Assembly: GCF_003044185.1 (NCBI RefSeq)
Contig: NZ_PYYB01000002.1
Location: 558,001-622,000, forward strand
Direction: 5' to 3'
Source: Paraconexibacter algicola
GTDB lineage: Bacteria; Actinomycetota; Thermoleophilia; Solirubrobacterales; Solirubrobacteraceae
Length of the DNA: 64,000 nt
The position numbers and the translations under genes are program-made. Below the pieces are notes generated by a model that worked only from the letters and a program-made list of their open reading frames with translations, ran no database searches and had not been told where the DNA came from. Positions 31,967-40,442 of this stretch are shown here, piece after piece; the stretch's first letter is position 1; each line of letters begins with the position of its first letter.

Positions 31967-33759
31967 CGCACGCGGACGGTGGCCGAGCCGCCGATCCGCA
32001 GCGCCGGATCCCGGAACGTCTCGCGCGGGCGCTGCGCCACGCCCTCCGGCCCGGACGGCAGGCTCGCCCCGCCCCCCTCCCCGAGCAGCGCCGCGAGGTC
32101 GTCCTCGGGGCTCGACTCCTGGGTCAGCGGCTGGAAGCTCGTCGTGATGCCGTCGTAGCGACCGAACGCCCCGAACGCGGTCGCGAGCTGCGCGACCGTC
32201 TTGGGCGTCTGCTCCTCGGTGTCCTCGCCGCTGTCGGAGAGGTCGAGCACGCCGGTCAGCTCGTCCCCGAGCGAGGCGCCCGCGTCCGGGTCGGTGCCGG
32301 TGAGCGTCAGACGGCGCGTGCCGGTCGGCATGCCGCGCGGGACCTTCACCGCGATCGTGCGCGTGAGCGCCGCCCCGCGCGAGCGCTGCAGCGACAGCCG
32401 CACGCGCAGCGTGCCGCCGCGTCGCACGGACGCCGGCGCGGTCGCCCGGCGGATGAACGCCTGCGGGTAGGCGCGGCTGAGCTTCAGGTTCGCCTCGACC
32501 TTCGTGATCGTCAGCGTGCCGAACTCGAACGAGTCGAGCAGCGAGACCGCGCTGGTCACGTCGGCGAGCATCGCCGCGTTCGGGCCCGGGCCGCCGCCCA
32601 CGTAGGTGTTGCAGAACCGCATCGGCTTCGGGAGCTCCCGGACCTCGACGCGCAGGCACAGCGACCCGGACTGGCGGGCGGGCGCGCCGCTCAGCGTCGC
32701 GAAGGCCGCGTTGCCCAGCGCGGCGACCGCGGTGAGGGCGAGCGGCGAGCCGCCCGTCGGGAGGCCGAGCGCCGACTCGTCGGCGACGACCGTCTCCTGC
32801 GTGCGGACCTTGCCGGTGTCGCGGTCGGTGGCGACGACGCGCAGCGGGAAGCGGGTGGGCAGCGCGCCGACGCGGCCGACGACCGCGCTGTTGGCGTCGT
32901 TGGTGAGCGTCCCGACCGCGTGACCGGGCGCCGCGAGCTTGTAGGTCGACAGGTCGCCGGACGCGACCGGGTTGTTGATCACCGTGTAGACGTAGGCGTC
33001 CTGCAGCAGCAGGTTGCGCCGGCCGACGCCGTCGAGCGGGTGGCCGAAGGCCCACACGCGGTCGCCGTCCACGTAGGCGACGGTGCCGACCGCGCCGACG
33101 GTGACCGCGCCGGTGGCGTAGCCGACCGCGACCGCGGCCCCGGGGACGAGCGGCTGCACCGGGAAGTCGAACACCGAGCGCGGCGCGAGCGCCTCGGTCA
33201 CGACGATCGGGCGCTTGGCGCGGGCGGCGGCCGCGCGCAGCCGGGTGGCGAGCGGGGCGGGCACGCCGCTGATCGTCAGCGGGCCGTCGAGCGAGCGGGC
33301 GCGGCGCAGCAGCGGCGCGTTGCGCGTGGCCGCGGCGGGCGGGTCGACGGGCTCCCCGAGGATCTGCTCGATCGGCGTCGCGAGGGCGACCTTGCCGCCG
33401 TACTCGCCGATCCCCTCGGAGATCGCGCCGATGATCCGCATCGTGCCCGCCGCGTCCGGGCAGCGGATCGGCGAGCCGGAGAAGCCCGGGCCGATGCCGG
33501 TCGCGTCGATCGCCGGGCCCGAGGCGCGGAAGAGGATCCGCGGGGACTCCGCGGCGCGGTCGCCGCTGACGACGTCGAGGACCTCGATGTCGAAGGTCGA
33601 GATCGTCGTGCCGCGCACGACGGAGGCGGCCTGGCAGAGCATCCCCTGGCGGACCTGGTCGAGCGGCATGGTCGGCTCGCCCTGCGCGAGCGCCGGGGCG
33701 GGGACCGCCGCGGCGAGCAGGAGGGCGGCGGTCAGGATCGGTCGGCGCACGGCGCGCAC
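31954..33759 (-). CDS. Secreted SpoIVB-like (S55 family) serine peptidase
   Basis: A 601-residue exported protein; signal peptide ends APALAQ. Residues ~30-135 match the S55 domain: LDQVRQGMLCQAASVVRGTTI, STFDIEVLDVV, and the Ser nucleophile in GIGPGFSGSPIRC, then GAISEGIGEYGG and ATPIEQIL. A later GDRVWAFGHPLDGVG is also typical of the family. The rest (~300 residues) is a beta-rich exported region. S55 peptidases are best known as SpoIVB, a spore-formation signalling protease, but no sporulation genes are present here. The start may be GTG 33759 or 33750; a TAGCGT hexamer six bases before 33750 favours the latter. Confidence 0.85.
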   Translation of the reverse strand: MRAVRRPILTAALLLAAAVPAPALAQGEPTMPLDQVRQGMLCQAASVVRGTTISTFDIEVLDVVSGDRAAESPRILFRASGPAIDATGIGPGFSGSPIRCPDAAGTMRIIGAISEGIGEYGGKVALATPIEQILGEPVDPPAAATRNAPLLRRARSLDGPLTISGVPAPLATRLRAAAARAKRPIVVTEALAPRSVFDFPVQPLVPGAAVAVGYATGAVTVGAVGTVAYVDGDRVWAFGHPLDGVGRRNLLLQDAYVYTVINNPVASGDLSTYKLAAPGHAVGTLTNDANSAVVGRVGALPTRFPLRVVATDRDTGKVRTQETVVADESALGLPTGGSPLALTAVAALGNAAFATLSGAPARQSGSLCLRVEVRELPKPMRFCNTYVGGGPGPNAAMLADVTSAVSLLDSFEFGTLTITKVEANLKLSRAYPQAFIRRATAPASVRRGGTLRVRLSLQRSRGAALTRTIAVKVPRGMPTGTRRLTLTGTDPDAGASLGDELTGVLDLSDSGEDTEEQTPKTVAQLATAFGAFGRYDGITTSFQPLTQESSPEDDLAALLGEGGGASLPSGPEGVAQRPRETFRDPALRIGGSATVRVRVLP

Positions 33760-33798
33760 GCTACTGCCTGCGCGGGCGGCGCGACGCGGGTGCAGGCG

Positions 33799-33804
33799 TA
33801 GGAT
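33799..33804 (+). promoter_or_regulatory. -10 element (TAGGAT) of mtnA, leaderless
   Basis: TAGGAT ends 7 bases before ATG 33812. Confidence 0.6.
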
Positions 33805-33811
33805 CACGCCG

Positions 33812-34861
33812 ATGCCGCCGCACGCCGAGGCCCCCGTCCGTGCCCTGTCCTGGGACGGGGAGCAGCTGCTGCTCCTCGACCAGACGATGCTCCCCCATGA
33901 GGAGCGTTGGCTGGCGCTCCGCGACGCCGAGGCGGTCGCGGTCGCGATCGAGCGGCTCGCGGTGCGGGGCGCACCGAACATCGGGATCGCGGGCGCGTAC
34001 GGCCTGGCGCTCGCACTGACCGGCCGGCCGGACCTCGGCACGCTCGAGTCCGCGTGGGAGCGGCTGCGCCACGCCCGCCCGACCGCCGTGAACCTCGCCT
34101 GGGCGGTGGACCGCGTGCGGGACGCCGCGCTCGCCGCCGGTCCCGCGCGCATGGCCGCCGCCGCCCGCGCCGAGGCGCAGGCCGTCCACGCCCTCGAGGA
34201 CGCCGCCAGCGCCGCGCTCTGCACCGCGGGCGCCACGCTCCTCGCCGAGCTGCTGCCGCGCACGCCGCGCCGGATCCTCACCCACTGCAACACCGGCGCG
34301 CTCGCGACCGGCGGCGCGGGCAGCGCGCTCGGGGTGATCGCGGCGCTGGCCGGGCACGGGCCCGTCGAGGTGCTCGCCTGCGAGACCCGGCCGCTGCTCC
34401 AGGGCGCGCGCCTGACCGCCTGGGAGCTCGGCCGCCTGGGCCTGCCCCACGCGGTCCTCGCCGACGGCGCCGCCGCCGGCCTGATCGCGCGCGGCGAGGT
34501 CGACGCGGTGATCGTCGGCTGCGACCGCGTCGCCGCCAACGGCGACACCGCCAACAAGGTCGGCACCTACGCGCACGCGCTCGCCGCCGCCGCGGCGGGC
34601 ATCCCGTTCCTCGTCGCCGGACCGACCACGACGATCGACGCCGCGCTGCCCGACGGCGCCGGCATCGTCATCGAGGAGCGCGCCGCCGAGGAGGTCACGC
34701 ACCTGGGCGGCGTCGCCATCACCCCACCGGGGACCCCGGCCCGCAACCCGGCCTTCGACGTCACGCCCGCGGCGCTCGTGACCGCCCTCGTCACCGAGGC
34801 GGGCGTCGCCTCCCCCGTGGACCGCGCCACGGTCGCCGCGCTGCTGGGGCCCTCCGCATGA
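33812..34861 (+). CDS. mtnA: Methylthioribose-1-phosphate isomerase (MtnA/eIF2B-like)
   Basis: A 349-residue isomerase converting 5-methylthioribose-1-phosphate to the ribulose form in methionine salvage; close relatives act on 5-deoxyribose-1-phosphate. Seen: RGAPNIGIAGAYG near residue 50, the catalytic Cys in LTHCNTGALATGG (about residue 158), the catalytic Asp in GCDRVAANGDTANKVGTY (about 238), and FLVAGPTTTID. Leaderless ATG at 33812. Its stop overlaps the start of a zinc dehydrogenase (ATGA), and a second dehydrogenase overlaps that, so the three are one operon. None of the usual downstream salvage genes (mtnB, mtnD) is present. Confidence 0.92.
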   Translation: MPPHAEAPVRALSWDGEQLLLLDQTMLPHEERWLALRDAEAVAVAIERLAVRGAPNIGIAGAYGLALALTGRPDLGTLESAWERLRHARPTAVNLAWAVDRVRDAALAAGPARMAAAARAEAQAVHALEDAASAALCTAGATLLAELLPRTPRRILTHCNTGALATGGAGSALGVIAALAGHGPVEVLACETRPLLQGARLTAWELGRLGLPHAVLADGAAAGLIARGEVDAVIVGCDRVAANGDTANKVGTYAHALAAAAAGIPFLVAGPTTTIDAALPDGAGIVIEERAAEEVTHLGGVAITPPGTPARNPAFDVTPAALVTALVTEAGVASPVDRATVAALLGPSA

Positions 34862-35823
34862 GGGTCGCGCTCTCCACCACCCCCCACGACGTGACCGTGC
34901 AGGAGCGCCCCGACCCGGTCGCCGGCCCGGGCGAGGTCGTCTGCCGCGTGCTCGCCTGCGGGGTCTGCGGCTCGGACGTCAGCACCGCCTGGGTGGCGCG
35001 CAAGGTGCCGGTCGTCCTGGGCCACGAGCTGTGCGGCGAGGTCGAGCAGGTCGGCGAGGGCGTGCGCACCGTCGCGCCCGGCGACCGCGTCGTCATCCAC
35101 CACCATGCCCCGTGCGGGGAGTGCCGCCGCTGCCGGCGCGGGCACGAGACGCTCTGCGACCGCTTCCGCACGACGGCGCTGGACCCCGGCGGGTTCGCCG
35201 AGCGGGTCCGCGTCCCCGCCGACCTCGTCGACGAGCTGCTGCCGCTGGGCGACCTCGACGTCGAGCGGGCGACGTTCGTGGAGCCGCTGGCCTGCGTGCT
35301 GCGCGCGCTCGACCGCGTCGGGCTGCGGGCCGGCGACTCGCTGCTCGTCGTCGGCGCGGGCACGAGCGGCCTGCTGGCGATCGCCGCGGCGCACGCCCGC
35401 GCCGTCGAGGCGGTCTGGATCCGCGAGCCGCGCCCGGAGCGGCTGCAGCTCGCGACCACGCTGGGCGCCACCCGGCACGCCGACGAGCTCGTCGACGTCG
35501 CGCTCGTCTGCACCCCCGCCCGGGCCGCGATCGCCGACGGGGCCGCCGCCGTCGCTCCCGGCGGCGCGCTGTGCCTCTACGCGCCCCCCGCCCCGGGCGA
35601 GCGCCTGGACCTCGACGCGTTCGCCACCTACATGGGCGAGGTCGAGGTCCACGCCAGCTACTCGGCCGGGCCCGCGGACATGCGGGCGGCGCTCGCCCTG
35701 CTGGCCTCCGGCGCCGTCGACCCGCTGCCGCTCGTCACCCACCGGCTGCCGCTGGAGCGGACCGCCGAGGCGCTCGAGCTGCAGCGCGGCGGTGGCGCGG
35801 TGAAGGCCCTGGTGCTCCCCTGA
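34858..35823 (+). CDS. Zinc-dependent medium-chain dehydrogenase 1
   Basis: A 321-residue MDR-family dehydrogenase. Catalytic zinc set: ACGVCGSD, GHELCGEV, and Glu in VEPLACVLRAL. Structural zinc: APCGECRRCRRGHETLC. Rossmann motif: VVGAGTSGLLAI. The EPL motif places it with polyol/sorbitol-type enzymes rather than ethanol dehydrogenases. It is shorter than the usual ~345 residues. Coupled to mtnA by a four-base overlap and to the next dehydrogenase by TGATG. It may oxidise or reduce the MtnA product or a related sugar phosphate; that is inference from context. Confidence 0.88.
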   Translation: MRVALSTTPHDVTVQERPDPVAGPGEVVCRVLACGVCGSDVSTAWVARKVPVVLGHELCGEVEQVGEGVRTVAPGDRVVIHHHAPCGECRRCRRGHETLCDRFRTTALDPGGFAERVRVPADLVDELLPLGDLDVERATFVEPLACVLRALDRVGLRAGDSLLVVGAGTSGLLAIAAAHARAVEAVWIREPRPERLQLATTLGATRHADELVDVALVCTPARAAIADGAAAVAPGGALCLYAPPAPGERLDLDAFATYMGEVEVHASYSAGPADMRAALALLASGAVDPLPLVTHRLPLERTAEALELQRGGGAVKALVLP

Positions 35824-36752
35824 TGCGCGCCGCGGTCCTGACCGCGCCCGGGACGCTCGAGGTCATGGACGTGCCCGAGCCCCGGGGCGAGGTGCTCGTC
35901 GAGGTCCGGGCCGCCACGGCGTGCGGCACCGACCTGAAGATGCTCCGCCACGGCCACCGGGTGCTCGGCCCCTACCCGGCCCGCTTCGGGCACGAGATGG
36001 CCGGCGTGCGGCTGGACACCGGAGACCCGGTGCTCGTCGGCGACTCCGCGGCGTGCGGGAGCTGCGCGCCATGCCTCGCCGGCCGCGCCCAGATCTGCCG
36101 CGACATGACCTGGATCCTCGGGGGCTTCGCCGAGCGGATCGCCGCCCCGGAGGCGGCGCTGCACACGCTGCCGCCGGGGCTCGACTTCGCGGTCGCCGCG
36201 GTCGCCGAGCCGCTCGCCGCCTGCATCCACGCCGTCGCGCGCGGGACCGACGCCGAGGACTGCGCGGTGCTGGGCGGCGGCACGATGGGCCTGATGCTCG
36301 CCCGGCTGCTCGTCCTCGAGGGCCGCAGCGTCACGCTCGTGGACCGCCACCCCGAGCGCCGCGCGCAGGCGACCGGCCTCGGGGCGGTCGCCGTCGAGCG
36401 GTTCGACCGCGCGCACGCCCTCGTCTTCGAGGCCGTCGGCCGCCCGCAGGCGTGGGCCGACGCCGTCGGCGCCGCGGCCCCCGGCGGGTGCGTCGTGCTC
36501 GTCGGCGGCTGCCCGTCGGGCACCGCCGCGCCGCTGCCCACCGGCCCGCTGCACTACGAGGAGCTCGACGTGCGCGGCGCGTTCCACCACGACCGCCTCG
36601 AGGTCGACCGGGCGCTGTGGCTGCTCACGCGCGGCCAGGTCGACCCGCGCGAGCTGCTGCTGCCCGCCATCGGGCTCGGGGAGCTCGCCGCCGCGCTGCA
36701 GGCGCCCGGCGGCGGCGCCGCGCGGAAGATCGTCGTCGACCCCTCGCGCTGA
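35823..36752 (+). CDS. Zinc-dependent medium-chain dehydrogenase 2
   Basis: A 309-residue MDR-family protein, only distantly similar to its neighbour. Catalytic zinc: ATACGTDLKM, GHEMAGV, and Glu in AEPLAACIHAV. Structural zinc: CGSCAPCLAGRAQIC. Rossmann motif: VLGGGTMGLMLA, with an acidic residue at the end of the next strand (TLVDRHPERR) indicating NAD preference. TGATG junction with the first dehydrogenase. Two different dehydrogenases behind one isomerase suggest a two-step redox conversion, for example ketose to polyol to another ketose. Confidence 0.87.
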   Translation: MRAAVLTAPGTLEVMDVPEPRGEVLVEVRAATACGTDLKMLRHGHRVLGPYPARFGHEMAGVRLDTGDPVLVGDSAACGSCAPCLAGRAQICRDMTWILGGFAERIAAPEAALHTLPPGLDFAVAAVAEPLAACIHAVARGTDAEDCAVLGGGTMGLMLARLLVLEGRSVTLVDRHPERRAQATGLGAVAVERFDRAHALVFEAVGRPQAWADAVGAAAPGGCVVLVGGCPSGTAAPLPTGPLHYEELDVRGAFHHDRLEVDRALWLLTRGQVDPRELLLPAIGLGELAAALQAPGGGAARKIVVDPSR

Positions 36753-36792
36753 GCCGACCTCACGTCCGCGGCCGCCCCGCCGTTGTCCGACC

Positions 36793-37278
36793 ATGAGCCG
36801 CCTCGTCACCACCGTCCACCACTCCCCGCTGGGGCCGCTGCGGCTCGTCGCGAGCGCGGCGGGCCTGCGCAGCCTGCACTTCCGCCAGCACCGCCACGCC
36901 CCGCCCGCCGACCCGTCCTGGACGACCGACGCGGCCGCGTTCACCGCGGTCTGCGCACAGCTCGACGCGTACTTCGCCGGGGAGCTGCAGGACTTCGACG
37001 TCCCGCTGGACCTGGCGGGCACCCCGTGGCAGCGGCAGGTCTGGCGCGCGCTCGCCGACGTCCCGTACGGACGGACGACGAGCTACGGCGCGCTCGCCGC
37101 GCGGCTCGGGCGGCCGACCGCGTCGCGCGCCGTCGGCCTGGCCAACGGCCGCAACCCGCTGTCGATCGTCGTCCCGTGCCACCGCGTCGTCGGCGCGGAC
37201 GGCCGCCTCGTCGGCTACGGCGGTGGCCTCGCGCGCAAGGAGCACCTGCTGCGGCTCGAGGGCGCGCTCGCCGCGTGA
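36793..37278 (+). CDS. ogt: Methylated-DNA--protein-cysteine methyltransferase
   Basis: A 161-residue Ogt-type repair protein that removes alkyl groups from O6-alkylguanine by transfer to its own cysteine. The active site is IVVPCHRVVGADG. The DNA-binding part includes GTPWQRQVWRALADVPYG, TSYGALAARLGRPTASRAVG and NGRNPLSI. No Ada N-terminal domain. Its stop overlaps the alkA GTG (GTGA), forming a two-gene alkylation-repair operon. Confidence 0.95.
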   Translation: MSRLVTTVHHSPLGPLRLVASAAGLRSLHFRQHRHAPPADPSWTTDAAAFTAVCAQLDAYFAGELQDFDVPLDLAGTPWQRQVWRALADVPYGRTTSYGALAARLGRPTASRAVGLANGRNPLSIVVPCHRVVGADGRLVGYGGGLARKEHLLRLEGALAA

Positions 37279-38117
37279 GCACGGCGCTCCCGGTCCGGGC
37301 GCCGTTCGACGGCGACGCGCTGCTGGCCTGGCTCGCGGCGCGCGCCGTCCCCGGCGTCGAGGAGGTCGACGGGTGCCGCTACCGGCGGCTGCTCGGCCCG
37401 GACGTCGTGCTCGAGCTCGAGCTCGGCCGCGACCGCGCCGTGCACCACGCCGGGCCGGTCGACGCCGCCCTCGCGCTCACCGCGGCCGACGAGGACCCCG
37501 CGGCGGCGGGCGCGCTCCTGCGGGCGGACCCGGCGCTCGCGCCGCTGCTCGCCGCCCGCCCCGGGCTGCGCGTGCCGGGCGCGGTCGACGCCGCGGAGCT
37601 CGCCGTGCGCGCGGTGCTCGGCCAGCAGGTCTCGCTCGCCGCCGCGCGCACGCTCGCCGGTCGGCTCGCCGTCGCGCACGGCACGCCGCGGGCCGGGTCC
37701 GGCTCGCCGGGAGCGCTCACCCACGCCTTCCCGACGCCGTCGGCGCTCGCCGCGCTGGACCCCGCGACGCTGCCGATGCCGCGGTCGCGGGGACGCACCG
37801 TCGTCGCGCTCGCCGCCGCGCTGGCCGACGGCACCCTGCGCCTGGACCCCGCCCGTCCCGACGCCACCCGCGCGGCGCTGCTCGCCATCCCCGGCGTCGG
37901 CCCGTGGACCGCCGACTACGTGGCCCTCCGCGCGCTGCGCGACCGCGACGCCTTCCCCGCCACCGACCTCGTCCTGTGCCGCACCGCGCAGGCCCTGGGG
38001 CTGCCCGGGGACGCGCGCGGCCTGCTCGCCCACGCCGAGCGCTGGCGCCCGTACCGCGCCGCCGCGGCGCAGCACCTCTGGGCCGCTGCCGCGGCCGGCA
38101 CGCCGGCGCCGCGATAA
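37275..38117 (+). CDS. alkA: AlkA-type DNA-3-methyladenine glycosylase
   Basis: A 280-residue HhH-GPD glycosylase with an AlkA-like N-terminal domain (~1-85). The HhH-GPD part contains VRAVLGQQVSLAAARTLAGR, the helix-hairpin-helix LLAIPGVGPWTADYVALRAL, and the catalytic Asp in DRDAFPATDLVL. It excises alkylated bases such as 3-methyladenine. No Ada/AraC fusion is present. GTG start from the four-base overlap with ogt. The two act on complementary lesions. Confidence 0.92.
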   Translation: MSTALPVRAPFDGDALLAWLAARAVPGVEEVDGCRYRRLLGPDVVLELELGRDRAVHHAGPVDAALALTAADEDPAAAGALLRADPALAPLLAARPGLRVPGAVDAAELAVRAVLGQQVSLAAARTLAGRLAVAHGTPRAGSGSPGALTHAFPTPSALAALDPATLPMPRSRGRTVVALAAALADGTLRLDPARPDATRAALLAIPGVGPWTADYVALRALRDRDAFPATDLVLCRTAQALGLPGDARGLLAHAERWRPYRAAAAQHLWAAAAAGTPAPR

Positions 38118-38118
38118 T
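38113..38118 (+). promoter_or_regulatory. Possible -10 element (GATAAT)
   Basis: GATAAT, one base from consensus, ends 7 bases before ATG 38126. It overlaps the alkA stop. Confidence 0.45.
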
Positions 38119-38125
38119 CGCCGCC

Positions 38126-38383
38126 ATGGCGACCCTCTACCGCTGCCGCACCCCGACCGACTGGCTGTGCCCGTGCGGGCGCGTGGCGCGCGAGCTGCGC
38201 CGGGCCGGCGAGGAGGTCACCGAGGTCCGCGTCCCCTGGCGCAAGGACGACCGGGGCGAGGTCGCCGCCCTCACCGGGCAGCGGCACGTGCCGGTCGCGG
38301 TGATCGACGGGGACGCGATCTGCGACTCCAAGCGGGTCGTCGAGCACCTGCGCTGGCGTGCCTCCGGCGGGGCGGCTGAGTAG
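38126..38383 (+). CDS. Glutaredoxin/GST-N-like thioredoxin-fold protein
   Basis: An 85-residue thioredoxin-fold protein. N-terminal strand TLYRC, the active-site-like WLCPCGRVARELRRAG (CPCG), and a cis-Pro loop HVPVAVIDGDAICDSKRVVEHL typical of glutaredoxins and GST N-domains. It could be a dithiol oxidoreductase with an unusual CPCG motif; partner and substrate unknown. Nine bases after alkA, possibly with its own leaderless start. Confidence 0.8.
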   Translation: MATLYRCRTPTDWLCPCGRVARELRRAGEEVTEVRVPWRKDDRGEVAALTGQRHVPVAVIDGDAICDSKRVVEHLRWRASGGAAE

Positions 38384-38386
38384 GGT
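38381..38386 (+). promoter_or_regulatory. -10 element (TAGGGT) of the degV gene, leaderless
   Basis: TAGGGT overlaps the previous stop (TAG) and ends 6 bases before ATG 38393. Confidence 0.5.
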
Positions 38387-38392
38387 CGCCCC

Positions 38393-39253
38393 ATGGCCGT
38401 CGCGATCGTCACCGACACCACCCACTACTGCCCCGCCGAAGTCCTCGCCGCGCACGGCGTCCAGCAGGTCAGCCTCTACATCAACGACCGCGGCTCCACC
38501 GTCCGCGAGGTCGACCTCACCGACCTCGACGGCTACTACGAGCGGCTGAAGGACCAGACGAGCGTCCCGACGACCTCGCAGCCGTCCGTCGGCGACTTCC
38601 TCGCCGTCTACGAGCCGATCGCCCAGCAGGGCGACGACATCGTCTCCGTGCACCTGTCCGCCGCGCTCAGCGGCACGTCCCAGGCCGCACGGCAGGCGGG
38701 CGACGAGATCCAGGAGCGCTACCCGGGCCGCCGCGTCGAGGTGCTCGACTCGCGCAGCGCCTGCGCCGGCCTCGGCGGGATCGTGCTCGCCGCCGCGGCG
38801 GGCGCGCGGGCGGGCAAGGACGTCGACGCCGTCCTCGCGCACGCCCGTGACGCCCTCGCCGCCGGCAAGGTCTGGTTCGCGATCGACACGCTCGAGTACC
38901 TGCGCCGCGGCGGGCGGATCGGCAGCGCCCAGGCGTGGATCGGCGGCGCGCTGAAGATCAAGCCGATCCTCACCTGCGACGGCGACATCCAGCCCGTCGA
39001 GCGCGTCCGCACGAGCGGGAAGATGTTCGAGCGGATGGTCGGCTACCTGCAGGAGCTGAAGGACGCGGGCGCCGACTGCTGGTACATCCAGCACATCCAG
39101 ACGCCCGACAAGGCCCGGGAGCTCGTCGACCGCGGCGAGGCGATCATGGGCGTCCCGCCGCTGTTCGTCGGCCAGCTCGGCCCGGTCATCGGCACGCACC
39201 TCGGCCCCGGCATGCTCGGGGTCGGCGGGATGCCCGCCCGCCTGCACGCCTGA
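38393..39253 (+). CDS. DegV-family fatty-acid-binding protein
   Basis: A 286-residue DegV-fold protein. Seen: IVTDTTHYCPAE at the N-terminus, TSQPSVGDFLAVYEP (lipid head-group Thr/Ser site), HLSAALSGTSQAARQA, and KVWFAIDTLEYLRRGGRIG with the family RxGRI loop. Family members bind long-chain fatty acids; in Firmicutes they are FakB subunits feeding FakA kinase. No fakA is in the window. The C-terminal Gly-rich end is as expected. Confidence 0.93.
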   Translation: MAVAIVTDTTHYCPAEVLAAHGVQQVSLYINDRGSTVREVDLTDLDGYYERLKDQTSVPTTSQPSVGDFLAVYEPIAQQGDDIVSVHLSAALSGTSQAARQAGDEIQERYPGRRVEVLDSRSACAGLGGIVLAAAAGARAGKDVDAVLAHARDALAAGKVWFAIDTLEYLRRGGRIGSAQAWIGGALKIKPILTCDGDIQPVERVRTSGKMFERMVGYLQELKDAGADCWYIQHIQTPDKARELVDRGEAIMGVPPLFVGQLGPVIGTHLGPGMLGVGGMPARLHA

Positions 39254-39272
39254 GGCGTCCGGGCCCGCTGCG

Positions 39273-40442
39273 ATGCTGGCCGGGCGCATGCCCGAGCCAG
39301 CCGCTCCCGTCCCGTCCCCGCTGGCGAGCCTGACGGCGGGGCGCCAGATCGCCCGCAACGTCCTCGTCGTCCTCGCGGTCGTCGGCGTCCTGTACCTCGT
39401 CTGGCTGCTGCGCACGCCGCTGGGCTGGCTCGTGCTCGCGACGTTCCTCGCGGTCGCGATGTCCGGGCCGGTCAACCTCCTGTCGCGGTTCATGAAGCGC
39501 GGGCTGGCGATCGCCACCGCGTACCTCGGGCTGATGCTCGTGCCGGTGCTGCTGGCGCTGATCGTGATCCCGCCGTTCGTCAACCAGGGCACCGAGCTCG
39601 TCGAGGACTTCCCCGGGTACGCGCGGGACATCGAGCAGTTCGTCAGCGAGAACGAGACGCTGCAGGACCTCGACGACAAGTACGACGTCGTCGCGAAGCT
39701 CCAGGAGGAGGCGGAGAAGCTGCCCGCCCGCGTCGGCGACGCTGCGACGCTGCTGAGCGACCTCGGGCTCGGGCTCGTGAACAGCGGCTTCGCGCTGTTC
39801 AACATCCTGATCCTGTCGATCTTCCTCGTCAGCAGCGGGCCCGCGTGGGCAGCGCGCGTGGTGCAGATGCAGCCCGAGCACCGCCGCGACCGGCTCGACC
39901 GCACGCTGCGCCGCATGGCCGACGCCGTCGGCAACTACATCGGCGGCGCGCTGCTCCAGGCGACCGTGGCCGCGGTCCTCACCTACGTCGTCCTGCGGAT
40001 CCTCGGGATCCCGTTCGCCGCCCCGCTGGCGATCATCGTCGGCGCCTTCGACCTGATCCCGCTGATCGGCGCGACGATCGGAGCGGTCGTCGTCGCGCTG
40101 GTGACGCTGTTCATCGACTTCCCGACCGCCACGATCGTCTGGGTGATCTGGTCGGTCATCTACCAGCAGCTGGAGAACAACGTGATCCAGCCGCAGATCC
40201 AGAAGCGCGCGGTGGACATCCACCCGTTCGTCGTGATCATGGCCGTGCTGTGCGGCAGCACCCTGTTCGGGGTCCTCGGGGCGCTGCTGGCGATCCCGGT
40301 CGCCGCGTCGATGCAGATCGCGCTGCTGGAGTACCTGCAGTTCCGGCGGGAGTCCCGGCTGCTCGCCGCGCTCGCGCCGCTCCCGCTCCCCGAGGAGCCC
40401 GAGGCGCCTCAGCCGCCGCGCGGCACCCTCGCGAACGCCTGA
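39273..40442 (+). CDS. AI-2E family (PerM-like) transporter
   Basis: A 389-residue polytopic membrane protein of the AI-2E/UPF0118 family. About eight helices with a large loop after the third (~95-175). The conserved C-terminal half holds GAFDLIPLIGATIGAVVVAL, then VIYQQLENNVIQPQIQKRAVDIHPFVVI. Family members export small molecules or exchange Na+/H+; the autoinducer link is not general. Start could be ATG 39273 or 39288. Its last 34 bases overlap the 3' end of the convergent GH2 gene. Confidence 0.9.
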   Translation: MLAGRMPEPAAPVPSPLASLTAGRQIARNVLVVLAVVGVLYLVWLLRTPLGWLVLATFLAVAMSGPVNLLSRFMKRGLAIATAYLGLMLVPVLLALIVIPPFVNQGTELVEDFPGYARDIEQFVSENETLQDLDDKYDVVAKLQEEAEKLPARVGDAATLLSDLGLGLVNSGFALFNILILSIFLVSSGPAWAARVVQMQPEHRRDRLDRTLRRMADAVGNYIGGALLQATVAAVLTYVVLRILGIPFAAPLAIIVGAFDLIPLIGATIGAVVVALVTLFIDFPTATIVWVIWSVIYQQLENNVIQPQIQKRAVDIHPFVVIMAVLCGSTLFGVLGALLAIPVAASMQIALLEYLQFRRESRLLAALAPLPLPEEPEAPQPPRGTLANA

